Assembly (NCBI RefSeq): GCF_002280675.1
Contig: NZ_NCEN01000003.1
Coordinates: 171,190 to 235,189 of the forward strand
Length of the DNA stretch: 64,000 nt
Source: Novosphingobium sp. 32-60-15
GTDB lineage: Bacteria > Pseudomonadota > Alphaproteobacteria > Sphingomonadales > Sphingomonadaceae
Reading direction: 5' to 3'
Every line of letters begins with the position of its first letter. The stretch's first letter is position 1. The notes under the pieces were generated by a model. It was not told the origin of the DNA. It saw only the letters and a program-made list of their open reading frames with translations, and did not search any database. Shown piece after piece: positions 51,665 to 62,700 of this stretch. Both the position numbers and the translations under genes were made by a program.

Positions 51665-52396
51665 GTGGCAGGCGCATCATCAGATGGGGAAGTCAACCAT
51701 TGGCCAGCGTTCGTGGACGTGCTCACGACGGTGATCATGGTTGTCACGTTCCTGCTCGTCATCATGAGCGCGGCCGTTATGGTTCTGTCACAGCGCGTCG
51801 TTGCGCAGTTGAAGACCAGCATGGCGGCCGAAATGGCGGCCAGCGGAAAAGCGAAGGGCGCTACGACCGCTCAAAGTGCGGCCAGCGCGCAGCAGAAGTC
51901 TCAAGGAACGCAGATCGATGCCGAAAAGGGCACTTCAGTGGCCGAACTCGGCGATGTTTTGCGTACGCAGAACCCGGTGACGGGACGCGACGAGCTGACC
52001 ATTCGCACACGTGAAAGCCCGGACCTGCTGAAGGTCAAAGTAAAAGCCATGGAGCAACCCAAGGACACGACCGGTGTCGAGGTTAAAACCGCCGATACGC
52101 TTTTGCAGATCGACTTTGAACCAACGGCCATCAGGTACAGCGCGGACAATACAGACGCTATCGTCAAGTTTGTTGAAAAGCATGCCAATGGCGGCATGAA
52201 GTTCGAGATTTGGGCGCTGACGCCGCAAGATGCCTCATTATCGGAAGCGCAGCGGATCGGCTTTTATCGTGCTGCTGTCACACGCAATTTGTTGGTGAAG
52301 GCAGGCATCAAACCTTCCAGCATCGCAACCCAGGTGCGCGTAACCGATTTGCGGTCGAAGGAAGGCCATACTGTTCGCGTCGTCATCAAACCCTGA
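51665..52396 (+). CDS. MotB-like proton-channel partner of the secretion system
   Basis: The 243-residue protein has a short cytoplasmic N-terminus, one membrane helix (residues about 15-40) that begins PAFVD18VLTTVIMVV, and a periplasmic domain with an OmpA/MotB-like C-terminal part (LQIDFEPTAIRYSADN...EAQRIGFYRAAVTRNLLVKAGI). D18 is placed like the proton-binding Asp of MotB (D32) and of SiiA. The start is a GTG with CAGGGA 8 nt upstream. It lies between the exporter and a MotA/TolQ-like gene, as SiiA pairs with SiiB. Confidence 0.85.
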   Translation: MAGASSDGEVNHWPAFVDVLTTVIMVVTFLLVIMSAAVMVLSQRVVAQLKTSMAAEMAASGKAKGATTAQSAASAQQKSQGTQIDAEKGTSVAELGDVLRTQNPVTGRDELTIRTRESPDLLKVKVKAMEQPKDTTGVEVKTADTLLQIDFEPTAIRYSADNTDAIVKFVEKHANGGMKFEIWALTPQDASLSEAQRIGFYRAAVTRNLLVKAGIKPSSIATQVRVTDLRSKEGHTVRVVIKP

Positions 52397-52427
52397 AGTG
52401 CAGCAGGAACCGAGAAAGCTTCAAGTC

Positions 52428-54113
52428 ATGGAAAAAAAGATACGCTCTGACCTTCTGAAAATGATTGCGATCATGGTCGGTTTGGTCGGTATTGGCATCT
52501 ATGCCCGTGACTTCGTGATCGAAGGCATCATGGCGAAGGCTGCCCTGAACCTATCGATCTTCGGCCTTTTCGGTGTGGCGGCAGGCATTGCCTTCAAACA
52601 CGTTCTTGGCCTCAAGAACGAAATCCTCGCCATGAAGGCGTTGAAGATTGATTACGGGTCGCAGGAACAGCGCCCCGATGATCCGTACAAGACCCCGGCG
52701 ATTGTGTTCAAGGAGCCCTCGCTGCTTGGCCAGGGCTATCGCATGATTGCCGAGGAAATGGGCAAGCAAGAGACGCTCAAGATCTCTGACGCTTCGGCCC
52801 AGCTTATCCTGCATGACGTTGATATGCGCATCAATGATCGCAAATCGACCTTGATGTACTTCTCGGGCCTGATGGTGTTCTTGGGCCTGCTCGGCGCGTT
52901 CATGGGCCTGATGAAGACGGTGAGTTCGGTCAGTGAACTGATTGGCTCGATGGATTTGAACGGCGGGGCTGACAGCTTCGGCAAGATGATCGAAGGCATG
53001 AAGGCGCCGCTGAACGGCATGTCCGTCGGCTTCTCGTCTTCGTTGTTCGGCCTTCTGACATCGATGGTTCTGGGCGCGCTCGAACGGTTCATGACCGGTT
53101 CGATGAAAGTCGTGCGCAATGAATTCGAGCATTGGCTATCCAACGTTTCATCATTGGAGACAACCGCTTCGGAAGCGGCGGGACAAGGGCAGGGCGGCGG
53201 TTCTACTGCGGGCGTTGTGCGTGCGCTTGAGCTTGGCGGGCGTCAGTTGCGTGATTTGCGCGAAACTATCCTCGATACCGCGATGGTGGGACAGGAAACC
53301 AATCGCGCCGTGATGGGCCTTGCCCAATCAATTCAGGTGCTGAACGGTTCGCTTGCCCGGATCTATGACCCCGAGCCTTTATTGAGGCCGATAACGGACT
53401 GCGTGGCAGATCTTGCGCGCAACCAAACCGCTTTGGTGCAGCAATTCCAGGGGCTGCATGATCAGGCCGCCGAAGACCGGCGTTTTATCCGCGAAACGCT
53501 TGCAGTAATGCGCAGCCAGCACGTACCGGCACAGGCATTTGATCATGAGCGCCTGCACAGCCAGCTTGAACGGATCGGCACGCTGAACGAACGACTGCTT
53601 GAGATTGGTCTGGCTAACAACAGCCGTGAATTGAGCGCAAATGCGCGGACCGGCTTGCTCGGATCGTTTACCCGCTGGATCTTGCGCATTGGCGATGACC
53701 GTGCTGTTGCCAAGGCGCGTCGTGAATTGTTGCGCGACATTCGCCAGATGCACACGGCCCAGCGCCGCCTTGTCAAAAAGGTCGATGCCGCACTTGGCCA
53801 AAGTGTCGAACGGCTGGGACAGGACCGCGAGGTCAACGCCCGCCATCTGGCGCAGCTTACCGGGACGACCGAGACGAATACCGAAATTCTGGCTGAACTT
53901 TCGCGCCGGCTTGGCAGTATTGAAGAACTGGCGGGGCAGGAGGACGGTGCGAGTTCACCTGCCGCAGACCTTTATGGCGCGCGGCTTGAACTGGCGGTTT
54001 TGCGGCAGCGACTGCAGGCAGCGCAGGAAGAGGGCGGTCGGCAAGTTGAGGAAACACATGCGCTGGCTGAAGATAACCGGTTGCGTGCAAATGATGGAGG
54101 GCGTTCGCAATGA
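52428..54113 (+). CDS. MotA/TolQ/ExbB-like proton-channel protein with long coiled-coil tail
   Basis: The 561-residue protein has about four membrane helices (residues about 12-28, 36-54, 140-160 and 200-222). The last two carry the MotA/ExbB signature (STLMYFSGLMVFLGLLGAFMGLMKT...GMKAPLNGMSVGFSSSLFGLLTSMVLGALE). About 330 residues of coiled-coil-prone cytoplasmic sequence follow, a much longer tail than in TolQ or ExbB. The ATG at 52428 (MEKKIRSD) is my choice; a GTG at 52398 just after the upstream stop is possible. It should form a proton channel with the MotB-like protein. The stop overlaps the PilZ gene by 4 nt. Confidence 0.85.
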   Translation: MEKKIRSDLLKMIAIMVGLVGIGIYARDFVIEGIMAKAALNLSIFGLFGVAAGIAFKHVLGLKNEILAMKALKIDYGSQEQRPDDPYKTPAIVFKEPSLLGQGYRMIAEEMGKQETLKISDASAQLILHDVDMRINDRKSTLMYFSGLMVFLGLLGAFMGLMKTVSSVSELIGSMDLNGGADSFGKMIEGMKAPLNGMSVGFSSSLFGLLTSMVLGALERFMTGSMKVVRNEFEHWLSNVSSLETTASEAAGQGQGGGSTAGVVRALELGGRQLRDLRETILDTAMVGQETNRAVMGLAQSIQVLNGSLARIYDPEPLLRPITDCVADLARNQTALVQQFQGLHDQAAEDRRFIRETLAVMRSQHVPAQAFDHERLHSQLERIGTLNERLLEIGLANNSRELSANARTGLLGSFTRWILRIGDDRAVAKARRELLRDIRQMHTAQRRLVKKVDAALGQSVERLGQDREVNARHLAQLTGTTETNTEILAELSRRLGSIEELAGQEDGASSPAADLYGARLELAVLRQRLQAAQEEGGRQVEETHALAEDNRLRANDGGRSQ

Positions 54114-54463
54114 TAACATTTGGTAGCATTTTCAAGCGTAAACGCCCCGGCTTCAGCCGTGCGGCGCAGCGGTATAATTGCCGGATTGAGGGCAACATTG
54201 TGGTCGGTGACCGGCTGGTCAACTTTGAGGGTATCGTGACCGACTTTTCCAGTGGTGGGGCGCAGTTCCGGCCCAAGCTGCTGTATATCATGGATCGGCG
54301 CGATGTTCCGATTACGCTTACCTTTGGCGGTGTCGAGATTGCGGGCAGGATCATGAGCACAAGCGCGGCAGGATTTGGTTTACGCTTTGATGAGCCTATT
54401 AGTGAATCACAAATCGAAGGTTTGATCGGCTTGGCAAACAAGCAAGCTGAATCAGTCCACTGA
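54110..54463 (+). CDS. PilZ-domain c-di-GMP receptor
   Basis: The 117-residue protein is a single PilZ domain with both ligand motifs: R17-A-A-Q-R21 (RxxxR) and D45-F-S47-S-G-G50 (DxSxxG). It should therefore bind c-di-GMP. ATGA overlap with the MotA/TolQ-like gene indicates coupled synthesis. PilZ proteins such as YcgR act on flagellar motor proteins, so a direct action on this MotA/MotB-like channel is a reasonable inference. Confidence 0.9.
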   Translation: MITFGSIFKRKRPGFSRAAQRYNCRIEGNIVVGDRLVNFEGIVTDFSSGGAQFRPKLLYIMDRRDVPITLTFGGVEIAGRIMSTSAAGFGLRFDEPISESQIEGLIGLANKQAESVH

Positions 54464-54669
54464 CACATGTTAACGAGCGCAGGAATGGCTGGTCAAAATG
54501 CCTGCTGCGGCACGCTGAATTGGTTGATCACGCGATTGTAAGTTTATGATATAATGCCATATTTATCGGAATTGACGCGCTCGTTGGGCATGGTTCCATG
54601 CTAAAAGCATATGCGCATTCTTACTTATAAAGCCTCGAACCAAGATTAACCACGTCGGTTCATAGCTGT

Positions 54670-54690
54670 CCGCATAGGTTTACTATGCGG
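54670..54690 (+). promoter_or_regulatory. Leader hairpin overlapping the tolC-like ribosome-binding site
   Basis: CCGCATAG (54670-54677) and CTATGCGG (54683-54690) pair perfectly around a GTTTA loop. The final GCGG runs into GGGGAAA, the likely Shine-Dalgarno sequence of the GTG at 54702, so the fold could restrict translation. Confidence 0.5.
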
Positions 54691-54701
54691 GGAAATAACA
54701 C

Positions 54702-56606
54702 GTGGTTGGGCAAATACGGACAAGTTCGTTTTTCCCTTTCGGCAGAGCGGCAGGCTTCGGTTATCTTTCCGGCACTGTTGTCATAAGCCTTACAGCTTCA
54801 GGCGTTGCCTGGGCCAATTCTGCGCCGTCTGATCTGGCCGGAGCGCCAGCCGTGACCGATCACATGGTGGTGGCAGATTCCATCTTCACCGATGATGCCT
54901 CGGTTACCTATGGTTATGAACTGCCCGCCCGCACCAGCAGCATGGTTATCGATAGCCCCGGCGCGATTGTCAGCCTGGGAGCGCAACCGATACAGGTGTC
55001 GGCGACAATAGCCGAGCCTTTGCTTCCCGGTGTTGGCCTGCCCATGCTGCAAAAGGCGGTGTTCACAGACGCCGAATTGCCGGCAATAGCGCCAACGCCG
55101 ATGGTTCCGACCGAAATCCCGCAATTTTCAGAAGGGGTTCAAGATGCGGCCCGCGCTGATGCCGGACCCGTTGAAACCATCCCTGCACAAACCGCTGCAT
55201 CAGCGCCTGTTCCAGCGCCGCCTGTTGCAGTGCCAGCGGTTCCAGCGCCAACGGTTGCCGCTGCAACCGAACCAGAGCCGGTTATGGCGATGCCTGACCC
55301 GCAATCACCGGATAATGCGTCCGAGCGTCCGCAAGGCATTGAATCCTTGCGTGATGCGATCATCGAGGCGCTTAAGGCCAACCCTGAAATCCAGATCGCG
55401 CTCGCCCGTCAGGATGACGCACGATATGGCGTTCACGAAGCCTGGTCGGGCTATTTGCCAAAAGTTGACATGCAGGTTGCGCTGGGTGGGGAATTGACGA
55501 TTCCATCAACCGGTGACCAGACAACGCTTCGGCGTGCCGAAGGCGTAGTGACGCTTAACCAGAATATCTGGGACTTTGGCACGACGATTAACGATATCAA
55601 GCGCGCCCGCGCCACGTACCGCAGCGCCCAGTGGGGCACGCGTGAGCGGATCGAGGCGATTTCGTATGAAATCAGTGCCGCGTACCTTACCATGCTTGAG
55701 CGTACGAAGCTGATCCAACTGACCGAGTCCGAGATTGCCGCCACGCAGAAGATCCTTGATATGGTGGTTATTCAGGAAGATCTGGGTTTGACAAGCTCTG
55801 CCGATGTAAGCCGCGCCAAAACGCGCTTTCAGGCGCTTCAGGCCGAGCTGATTGACCGGCGCAGCGCGTTGACGCAGGCAGAAGAAGCATACCGCAGGCT
55901 GACGTTCCATCTGCCGGGCAAAGTGGTCGATCTTCCCACAACAAACGGGAAGCTGCCAACCAATCAGGAAGATGCGGTGGCGCTGATCGAGACACAAAGC
56001 CCGCGCTATGCGCAGGCCAAGGAAGACCGCCGTTCACTGGAGCGCCAAAAGGCGAGCCAGACAGGTACGTTCCTGCCCAAGATCGGCGTGATGGCGCAAG
56101 GAAACTGGCGTGATGACGTATCGGGACCGACCGGCCTGAACAAGGATGTGCGGGCCATGGTGACGCTGTCCTACAGCTTCTTCAATGGTGGCCGCGACAT
56201 TGCCGTGCGCAACCGCATTTCTGCGCGGCTGCGCGAAGCCGATTACGAGCTTGATCGGCGGCGGCGCGAAGTGGAACAGGATTTGCGCATCGACTTTAAC
56301 AGTCTGGCATTTGCGCGCGAGAAGATTGCGACCATTGAGTCCGAAATCGTCTCGGCAGAAAAGACCGCAGACGTTTACCGGCAGCAGTTCCGCGAAAGCC
56401 GTCGTTCGGTCTTTGACCTGCTTGATAGCCAGCAGATCCTGCACGCTGCAAGAGCGCGGCAATATTCCAACCAGATTGCCCTGCAATTGGCCGAATTCCG
56501 GGTCTTGCAGAAGTTGGGCGGCCTGTTCGATCTGCTGAGTTCGGGCGAGCCACTGCCAAACATTGTGGCGCAAAGCCCGCAGCAAAGACCGGCAAGACCG
56601 GACTGA
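54702..56606 (+). CDS. TolC-family outer-membrane secretion channel with N-terminal extension
   Basis: The 634-residue protein has a signal peptide (ending about AWANSA, residue 38) and then about 170 residues of Pro/Ala/Val-rich sequence (e.g. APVPAPPVAVPAVPAPTVAA). The TolC repeat domain follows from about residue 210 (RDAIIEALKANPEIQIALARQ...LNQNIWDFGTTINDI) to 620. TolC trimers form the outer-membrane duct of type I systems. The extension before the barrel is unusual, because TolC normally starts its first helix soon after cleavage. The start is a GTG with GGGGAAA upstream. It is the likely SiiC counterpart, and the RTX substrate gene follows. Confidence 0.92.
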   Translation: MVGQIRTSSFFPFGRAAGFGYLSGTVVISLTASGVAWANSAPSDLAGAPAVTDHMVVADSIFTDDASVTYGYELPARTSSMVIDSPGAIVSLGAQPIQVSATIAEPLLPGVGLPMLQKAVFTDAELPAIAPTPMVPTEIPQFSEGVQDAARADAGPVETIPAQTAASAPVPAPPVAVPAVPAPTVAAATEPEPVMAMPDPQSPDNASERPQGIESLRDAIIEALKANPEIQIALARQDDARYGVHEAWSGYLPKVDMQVALGGELTIPSTGDQTTLRRAEGVVTLNQNIWDFGTTINDIKRARATYRSAQWGTRERIEAISYEISAAYLTMLERTKLIQLTESEIAATQKILDMVVIQEDLGLTSSADVSRAKTRFQALQAELIDRRSALTQAEEAYRRLTFHLPGKVVDLPTTNGKLPTNQEDAVALIETQSPRYAQAKEDRRSLERQKASQTGTFLPKIGVMAQGNWRDDVSGPTGLNKDVRAMVTLSYSFFNGGRDIAVRNRISARLREADYELDRRRREVEQDLRIDFNSLAFAREKIATIESEIVSAEKTADVYRQQFRESRRSVFDLLDSQQILHAARARQYSNQIALQLAEFRVLQKLGGLFDLLSSGEPLPNIVAQSPQQRPARPD

Positions 56607-56764
56607 CGCGTAAAGCCGCAGGTTCTCAATTCAATTGTGCATGGGCGCGATGCCCAATCGTCAAGGCAACCTCTCTAATTACGGTTAATACGTATATTCA
56701 TACGAACCAGACCGTAGCCGTTTCAAGAGAGACTTGACCCACCAATAGGTTAGGCATTCAGCGA

Positions 56765-59700
56765 ATGGTCAAGGCACGCGAACTCAAAAATGGCGCGAAG
56801 ACAAAGCTCTTCCCCAAGAATGCTGCGCAGCTTGCCGATGAACCTGCAACCGGCGGCGAAAAGCTTACCCAGGCAGGGCAGGGCTATGGCACCGCCAAAG
56901 TTGTAAATCTTGGCGCAGATGACCGGGCCGAGCTGGGTATTGCCTATGGTCCGTTCAAAGTTGAGATCGTCGATATCGACGCGATCCTGACGTTTGCTGA
57001 TGGCACGAAGATCATCATTCCCGGTATGGCTTTGGCGGCATTTTCCGGCCGGAAGCCTTTGCTGGTTTTTACAGACAAGGAAGTTTTGGCCGAAGCGTCG
57101 ATGGCCGACGTTGGCGAAATTCGCGAAAGCGCGGTCGCCATTGATTTTTCACTGTCGTCAGCCGATGCAGAAACCCCCAGCGATAACGAAGCCAAAGCCG
57201 ATGGCGAAAAGCCCCCTGCAGGCGGCGCTGTCCAGCCCGGTGATGCAGCTGACGCACAGCAGAACACCGCTGCGCAGGAAGAAAACAAGCACAAGTCTGA
57301 TGCCGAAGCATCACGCCTGACCGACAAGATCAGCAGCACCCAAGCTTCTGCCGGGGCACCGGCCAACGTCAATCCGCCATCAAAAGCATCCGATACGCCA
57401 GCGCCTGATGATGCACTGGGGCCTGCGGGTCTTGGCAAACTTGTGCCAACCCTTCAATTTTCCCTTTTCAACAAAGAGGGTGTGACCACCACGACCGAAA
57501 GCGGTGTCACGACCGTTACCGGATCAACCGGTGGTGCGGGCAGCGCGACCAATGCAGCCTTTGCGCCGCAATCGGCCAAAGAAACGATCACCGGAACCGC
57601 GAGCGGTGACCTGATCTATGCTGACAATCTCCAGCAGGCTCCTGCAGGCGCATCATTGCGCGTGCTTACGGTTGAGGCGATGGTCCCGGCGGGCAGCCTT
57701 GACCTGTTGCAGGTTACCATCCCGTCGCTTCCCGATGGCTATACAATTGCCAATGCGGTCAAGACCGAGCGTGGCTGGGTGGTGGATATCGATGCAGGCA
57801 GCATCGAAAAGGTCACCACCATGACCGACGCGACGACGGGGCTGACAGTTCCCGTTCCATCGTCGCAATCGCGCTTCACATTCGAACTTGAACTGATTTA
57901 TCAAGTGCCGGCAGATGGCGTTGCCACGGCATCTAGCGGATTTCAGGACGAATTTTTTCTTCCCGTCCAGCTTGGCCTGTCAACCGACGGCAAGACTTCG
58001 GTAAACGCGGTTTCGGTGTCGACGTCGTTCGGCATCAAAGTTGTTGCTGGCGACGCCGATATGACGGTGAAAAATCCGGTCAGCGGTGACCCGATCTATG
58101 TGCTGTTTTCCAACCCTCCCGGCAACGTCATTTCAGCAGGCGATGGCGATGATACCATCGTTGCCGGGATCGGCGCAGATGACATTGATGGCGGCAGCGG
58201 CGTTGATATTGTCAGCTATACCAATTCGCGCGACGCAGTCACGGTTGATCTTGGCGCAGGCAAAGGGTCTGGCGGCGCGGCCAGTGGCGATACTTACAAG
58301 TCTGTTGAAGGCATTATCGGTTCTGACCAGGGCGACAAGCTGACGGGCGATGCTGGTGCCAATACGATCAAAGGCGGCAAGGGTGCCGATACGATCGAGG
58401 GTGGCGCCGGGATCGACAAGGTCGATTATTCCGACGCATTCCCGGCCACGGGGAGCGTAACGGGCACCGCCCCGACGGACCCAAATGCAGTTCCTGACAC
58501 CACCGGCCTTGAAATCTTCCTTGATGGCACTGCGTCAAAAGGTGGCGAGGCAGAAGGCGATCAGCTGACCGGCATCGAACAGGTTGTCGGGTCTGACCGG
58601 GATGACACGATCACGGGCGCTGCCGCCAATGAAACGCTGCAAGGCGGCGCGGGCAATGATGTGTTGGTTGGTGGAGCCGGTGCCGACCGGCTTGATGGCG
58701 GTGATGGCGAAGACCTTGCCGATTATTCGGCTGCAACCGGTGGTGTGACTGTCTTTCTTGACGGACGCGCCGGTGAGCGGGGCGATGCCCAGGGCGACGT
58801 GCTGGCAGGCATCGAGAACCTGATCGGTTCGGCGCATGACGATGCGCTTACCGGCAATGCTGACGACAACGTGATTGAAGGTGGTGCTGGCGCTGACCAG
58901 ATTGATGGCGGTGCGGGCAAAGATACAATCGATTTTTCGACCAGTGCGGTCGGCGTAGAAGTCTATCTGGATGGCCGTGTCAGCCGCGGCGGTGACGCCG
59001 AGGGCGATACTTACGCCAATATCGAAAATCTGATTGGTTCTGAATTCGATGACCGTCTGGCTGGTGGAACCGGCGCGCAGACAATTTTTGGCGGGATCGG
59101 CGATGATACGCCTGAGGGCGGTGCAGGGGCGGATCTGCTGCAAGGCGGCGATGGTACGGATATTGCCAGCTATGCCGGTTCGCGCAATGCGATGGTCGTA
59201 TCGCTGGATGCCACGCAGCAAAGCGGCGATGCCATAGGCGACGTTTATGCCAGCATTGAAGGCCTTGAAGGGTCTGCTTTTGATGACGTCCTGATCGGCG
59301 GAGTAAGCGCTGATATTCTTATTGGCGGGGCCGGTAACGATACGCTGTTCGGCGGTGCCGGAGCCGATACGCTTGAAGGCGGTAGCGGCTTTGACGCGGT
59401 CGATTATTCCGCCAGCTTTCAGGCTGTCGATGTGCGTCTGGATGGCACGCGCAGCTTTGGCGGCGATGCGCAAGGCGATGTCATCACCAACGTTGAACAT
59501 GTCACAGGATCGGCCTTTGCCGACACGCTGTTGGGCAATGCTGACGTCAATCTGCTGGAAGGCGGAGCGGGCGACGATACCCTGACCGGTGGCGGCGGTG
59601 CCGATACGCTGGATGGCGGTTCGGGCCTTGATACCGCTTCATACGCTGGCAGTGCGGCAGGTATTTCTGTGGCGCTTGATGGCACGATTGGCCAAGGCGG

Positions 59701-62700
59701 CGATGCCGATGGCGATGTGCTTCAGGGCATTGAAAACCTGCGTGGCAGTGCGTTCAACGATCGCCTGACCGGCAATGAAGATTCCAACGTGCTTACCGGC
59801 GGCGCTGGCGATGATACTTTGGTTGGCGGCCTTGGAGCCGATACACTGGTTGGTGGTGAAGGCGTTGATACGGCTGACTATTCGCTGGCTCAAGGGTCGG
59901 TCACGGTCCGCCTGGACGGCAATGCATCGACCGGCGATGATGCCGAAGGCGATGTGCTGCGCGGTGTTGAGCGGGTTGTCGGCAGCCTTTTTGCAGACGT
60001 TCTGATCGGCAGCACGGCAGACGATGTGCTGGAAGGCGGGGCAGGGGACGATACGTTGCGCGGTGCCGCTGGCGCCGATACGCTGCTGGGCGGCGCAGGC
60101 CGGGATACTGCCGATTATTCAGATTCTGCCGGTGCGGTTCAGGTCAACCTTGCAACAGGCGTCGGTCTTGGCGGTAATGCCGGGAATGATAGCTACAGCA
60201 GCATCGAGAATGTTCTCGGTTCCGATCAGTCTGACGTTCTGACCGGCGGTGCCGGGGCGAACCTGCTTGATGGCGGCTTTGGCAATGACACACTGTCGGG
60301 CGGCGATGGCGCCGATACGCTTCAGGGTGGCGGCGGTTCGGACATTGCCGATTATTCGGCTAGTGCTGCGGGCGTCCAGATTTCGCTGCTGGCAGGAACG
60401 GCTGCTGGCGGTGATGCGCAAGGCGATGTGCTTGACGGCGTCGAAGGCATTGTCGGATCTGCCTTTGCAGATATTCTGACGGGCGATACCGGCAACAATT
60501 CGCTGAGCGGCGGTGTGGGCGACGATACGCTGACCGGCGGCGCGGGTGCCGACGTGCTGGACGGTGGCGACGGGATCGACACGGCTGATTACAGCACATC
60601 ATCATCGGGCATAACGGCCACGCTGGATGGCAATCCGGGACAAAGCGGCGACGCCCAGGGTGACAGCCTGCGCGGTATTGAACGCCTTGTCGGTTCAAGC
60701 TTTGCCGACCGGCTGGGTGGCAGCGACAGCGCAGATACGCTGATCGGCGGCCTTGGTGACGACACATTGCAAGGCATGGGCGGGGCCGATGTTCTGGATG
60801 GCGGCGACGGTTTCGATGTCGTCGATTATTCCTCCAGCGACGAAGGCATCGTGGCAGGCCTTGATGGCCGCGCCAATACGGGCGGGGATGCCGTTGGAGA
60901 CGTTTTCACCAGCATTGAAGGTATCACAGGCTCAGACTTTGCCGATGCGCTTTATGGTTCGGCCATCGCCGATGCCCTGCGCAGCGGTGGTGGTGATGAC
61001 ACTGTGTACGGCTCGCTCGGGGCCGATACCCTTGTTGGTGGCGCAGGCTTTGATACAGCAGATTATGGAGCATCTGACAGCGCGGTGGATGTCAACATCC
61101 AGACCGGCACCGGATCTGGCGGCCATGCCGAGGGCGACCAGCTTGCCGGCATAGAGCGCATCCTCGGTTCGATCTATGACGACACCCTGACCGGCGGCAG
61201 CGCAGGCGATGCCCTGAGCGGCGGGGCTGGCGATGATACTTTGCAAGGCGGCGGCGGGGCCGATACGCTTGATGGCGGCGCGGGCACCGATACGGTGACT
61301 TACGCGCTGTCATCTGCAGGTATCCAGCTGACGCTTGATGGCAGTTCAGGCCAGGGTGGCGATGCCGAAGGCGACCGTGTCAGCAATGTCGAGCGCGTCA
61401 TCGGCTCGCTTTATGACGATACCATCATCGGTGCAGGCGCGGCTGAAGTTCTTGAAGGCGGTGCGGGCAATGACCGGCTTGCCGGCATGGCGGGCAACGA
61501 TACGCTGTCCGGTGGCACGGGTGATGACACGCTTGAAGGCGGCGCTGGTGAAGACCGGATGCTGGGCGGCGAAGGTGATGATGCATTCAACGGAGGTGCC
61601 GGTGCGGACACGCTGATCGGCGGCACGGGCTTTGACACGGCCAGCTATGAGACATCGGCAGTTGGCGTAACGGTTGCGCTGGATGGCAGCCTTGGTGTTG
61701 GTGGCGATGCGCAGGGCGATAACCTGAGCGGTATCGAACGGCTGGTCGGTTCGGCATTTGACGACCGGCTGACCGGCAGCCTTAACGCCGATACGCTGGA
61801 CGGCGGCGCGGGCAATGACACGCTGGAAAGCGGTGCCGGTTCAGACTTGCTGACGGGCGGCAGCGGCGATGATGTGCTGATCGGGGCTTCGGGCGCTGAT
61901 ACGCTGGATGGCGGGGCCGGTTTCGATACGGTTGATTATACAACGTCCAGCGCAGGTATCACGGCCTATCTGAACGGGTCAGCCGGTCTCGGCGGCGATG
62001 CGACGGGCGATACGCTGCTGGGCATCGAACACGTCATCGGCACGGGCTTCAATGACCTGCTGGTGGGCGCAAGTGCAGATGAACTGCTGCAAGGCGGCGG
62101 TGGCAACGATACGCTGATCGGCGGTCTGGGTGCAGATACGCTTGAAGGCGGGGCTGGCGTCGATACCGCGGAATATACCGCCTCGGCATCTGCTGTGGAC
62201 GTTGACCTTCAGGCAGGCACCGCTTCGGGCGGCGACGCGCAGGGCGATGTCCTGTCGTCCATCGAAGTGCTGCTGGGATCATCGGGCGATGACCGGCTGG
62301 CAGGCACAAGTGCCAATGACACGCTGATTGGCGGCGCTGGCAATGACCTGCTGATTGGCCGCGATAGCAATGATGACCTGCTGGGCGGCACGGGCGACGA
62401 TACGCTTGAAGGTGGCGCGGGCGCTGACCTGCTGGATGGCGGAACCGGCCTTGATACGGTTGATTATACCACTTCGGCCTCGGCCGTTTCGGTTGGCCTT
62501 GATGGCACAACCGGCGTTGGCGGCGATGCGCAGGGCGACACCCTGTTTTCGATCGAGAACCTGACCGGTTCGGCATTCGATGATACGCTGTGGGCCGGAA
62601 CCACGGCTGCTGCGCTGAGCGGTGGTGCAGGAAACGATTCCCTTCGCGGCAGCGCCGGTGCGGATCGGCTTGATGGCGGCGCAGGCAATGATACCCTGAT

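Noticed and set aside
58535..59500. Minus-strand frames opposite the RTX repeats
   Set aside because: They repeat with the RTX unit period and are mirror images of the GGxGxD coding; no independent evidence supports them.
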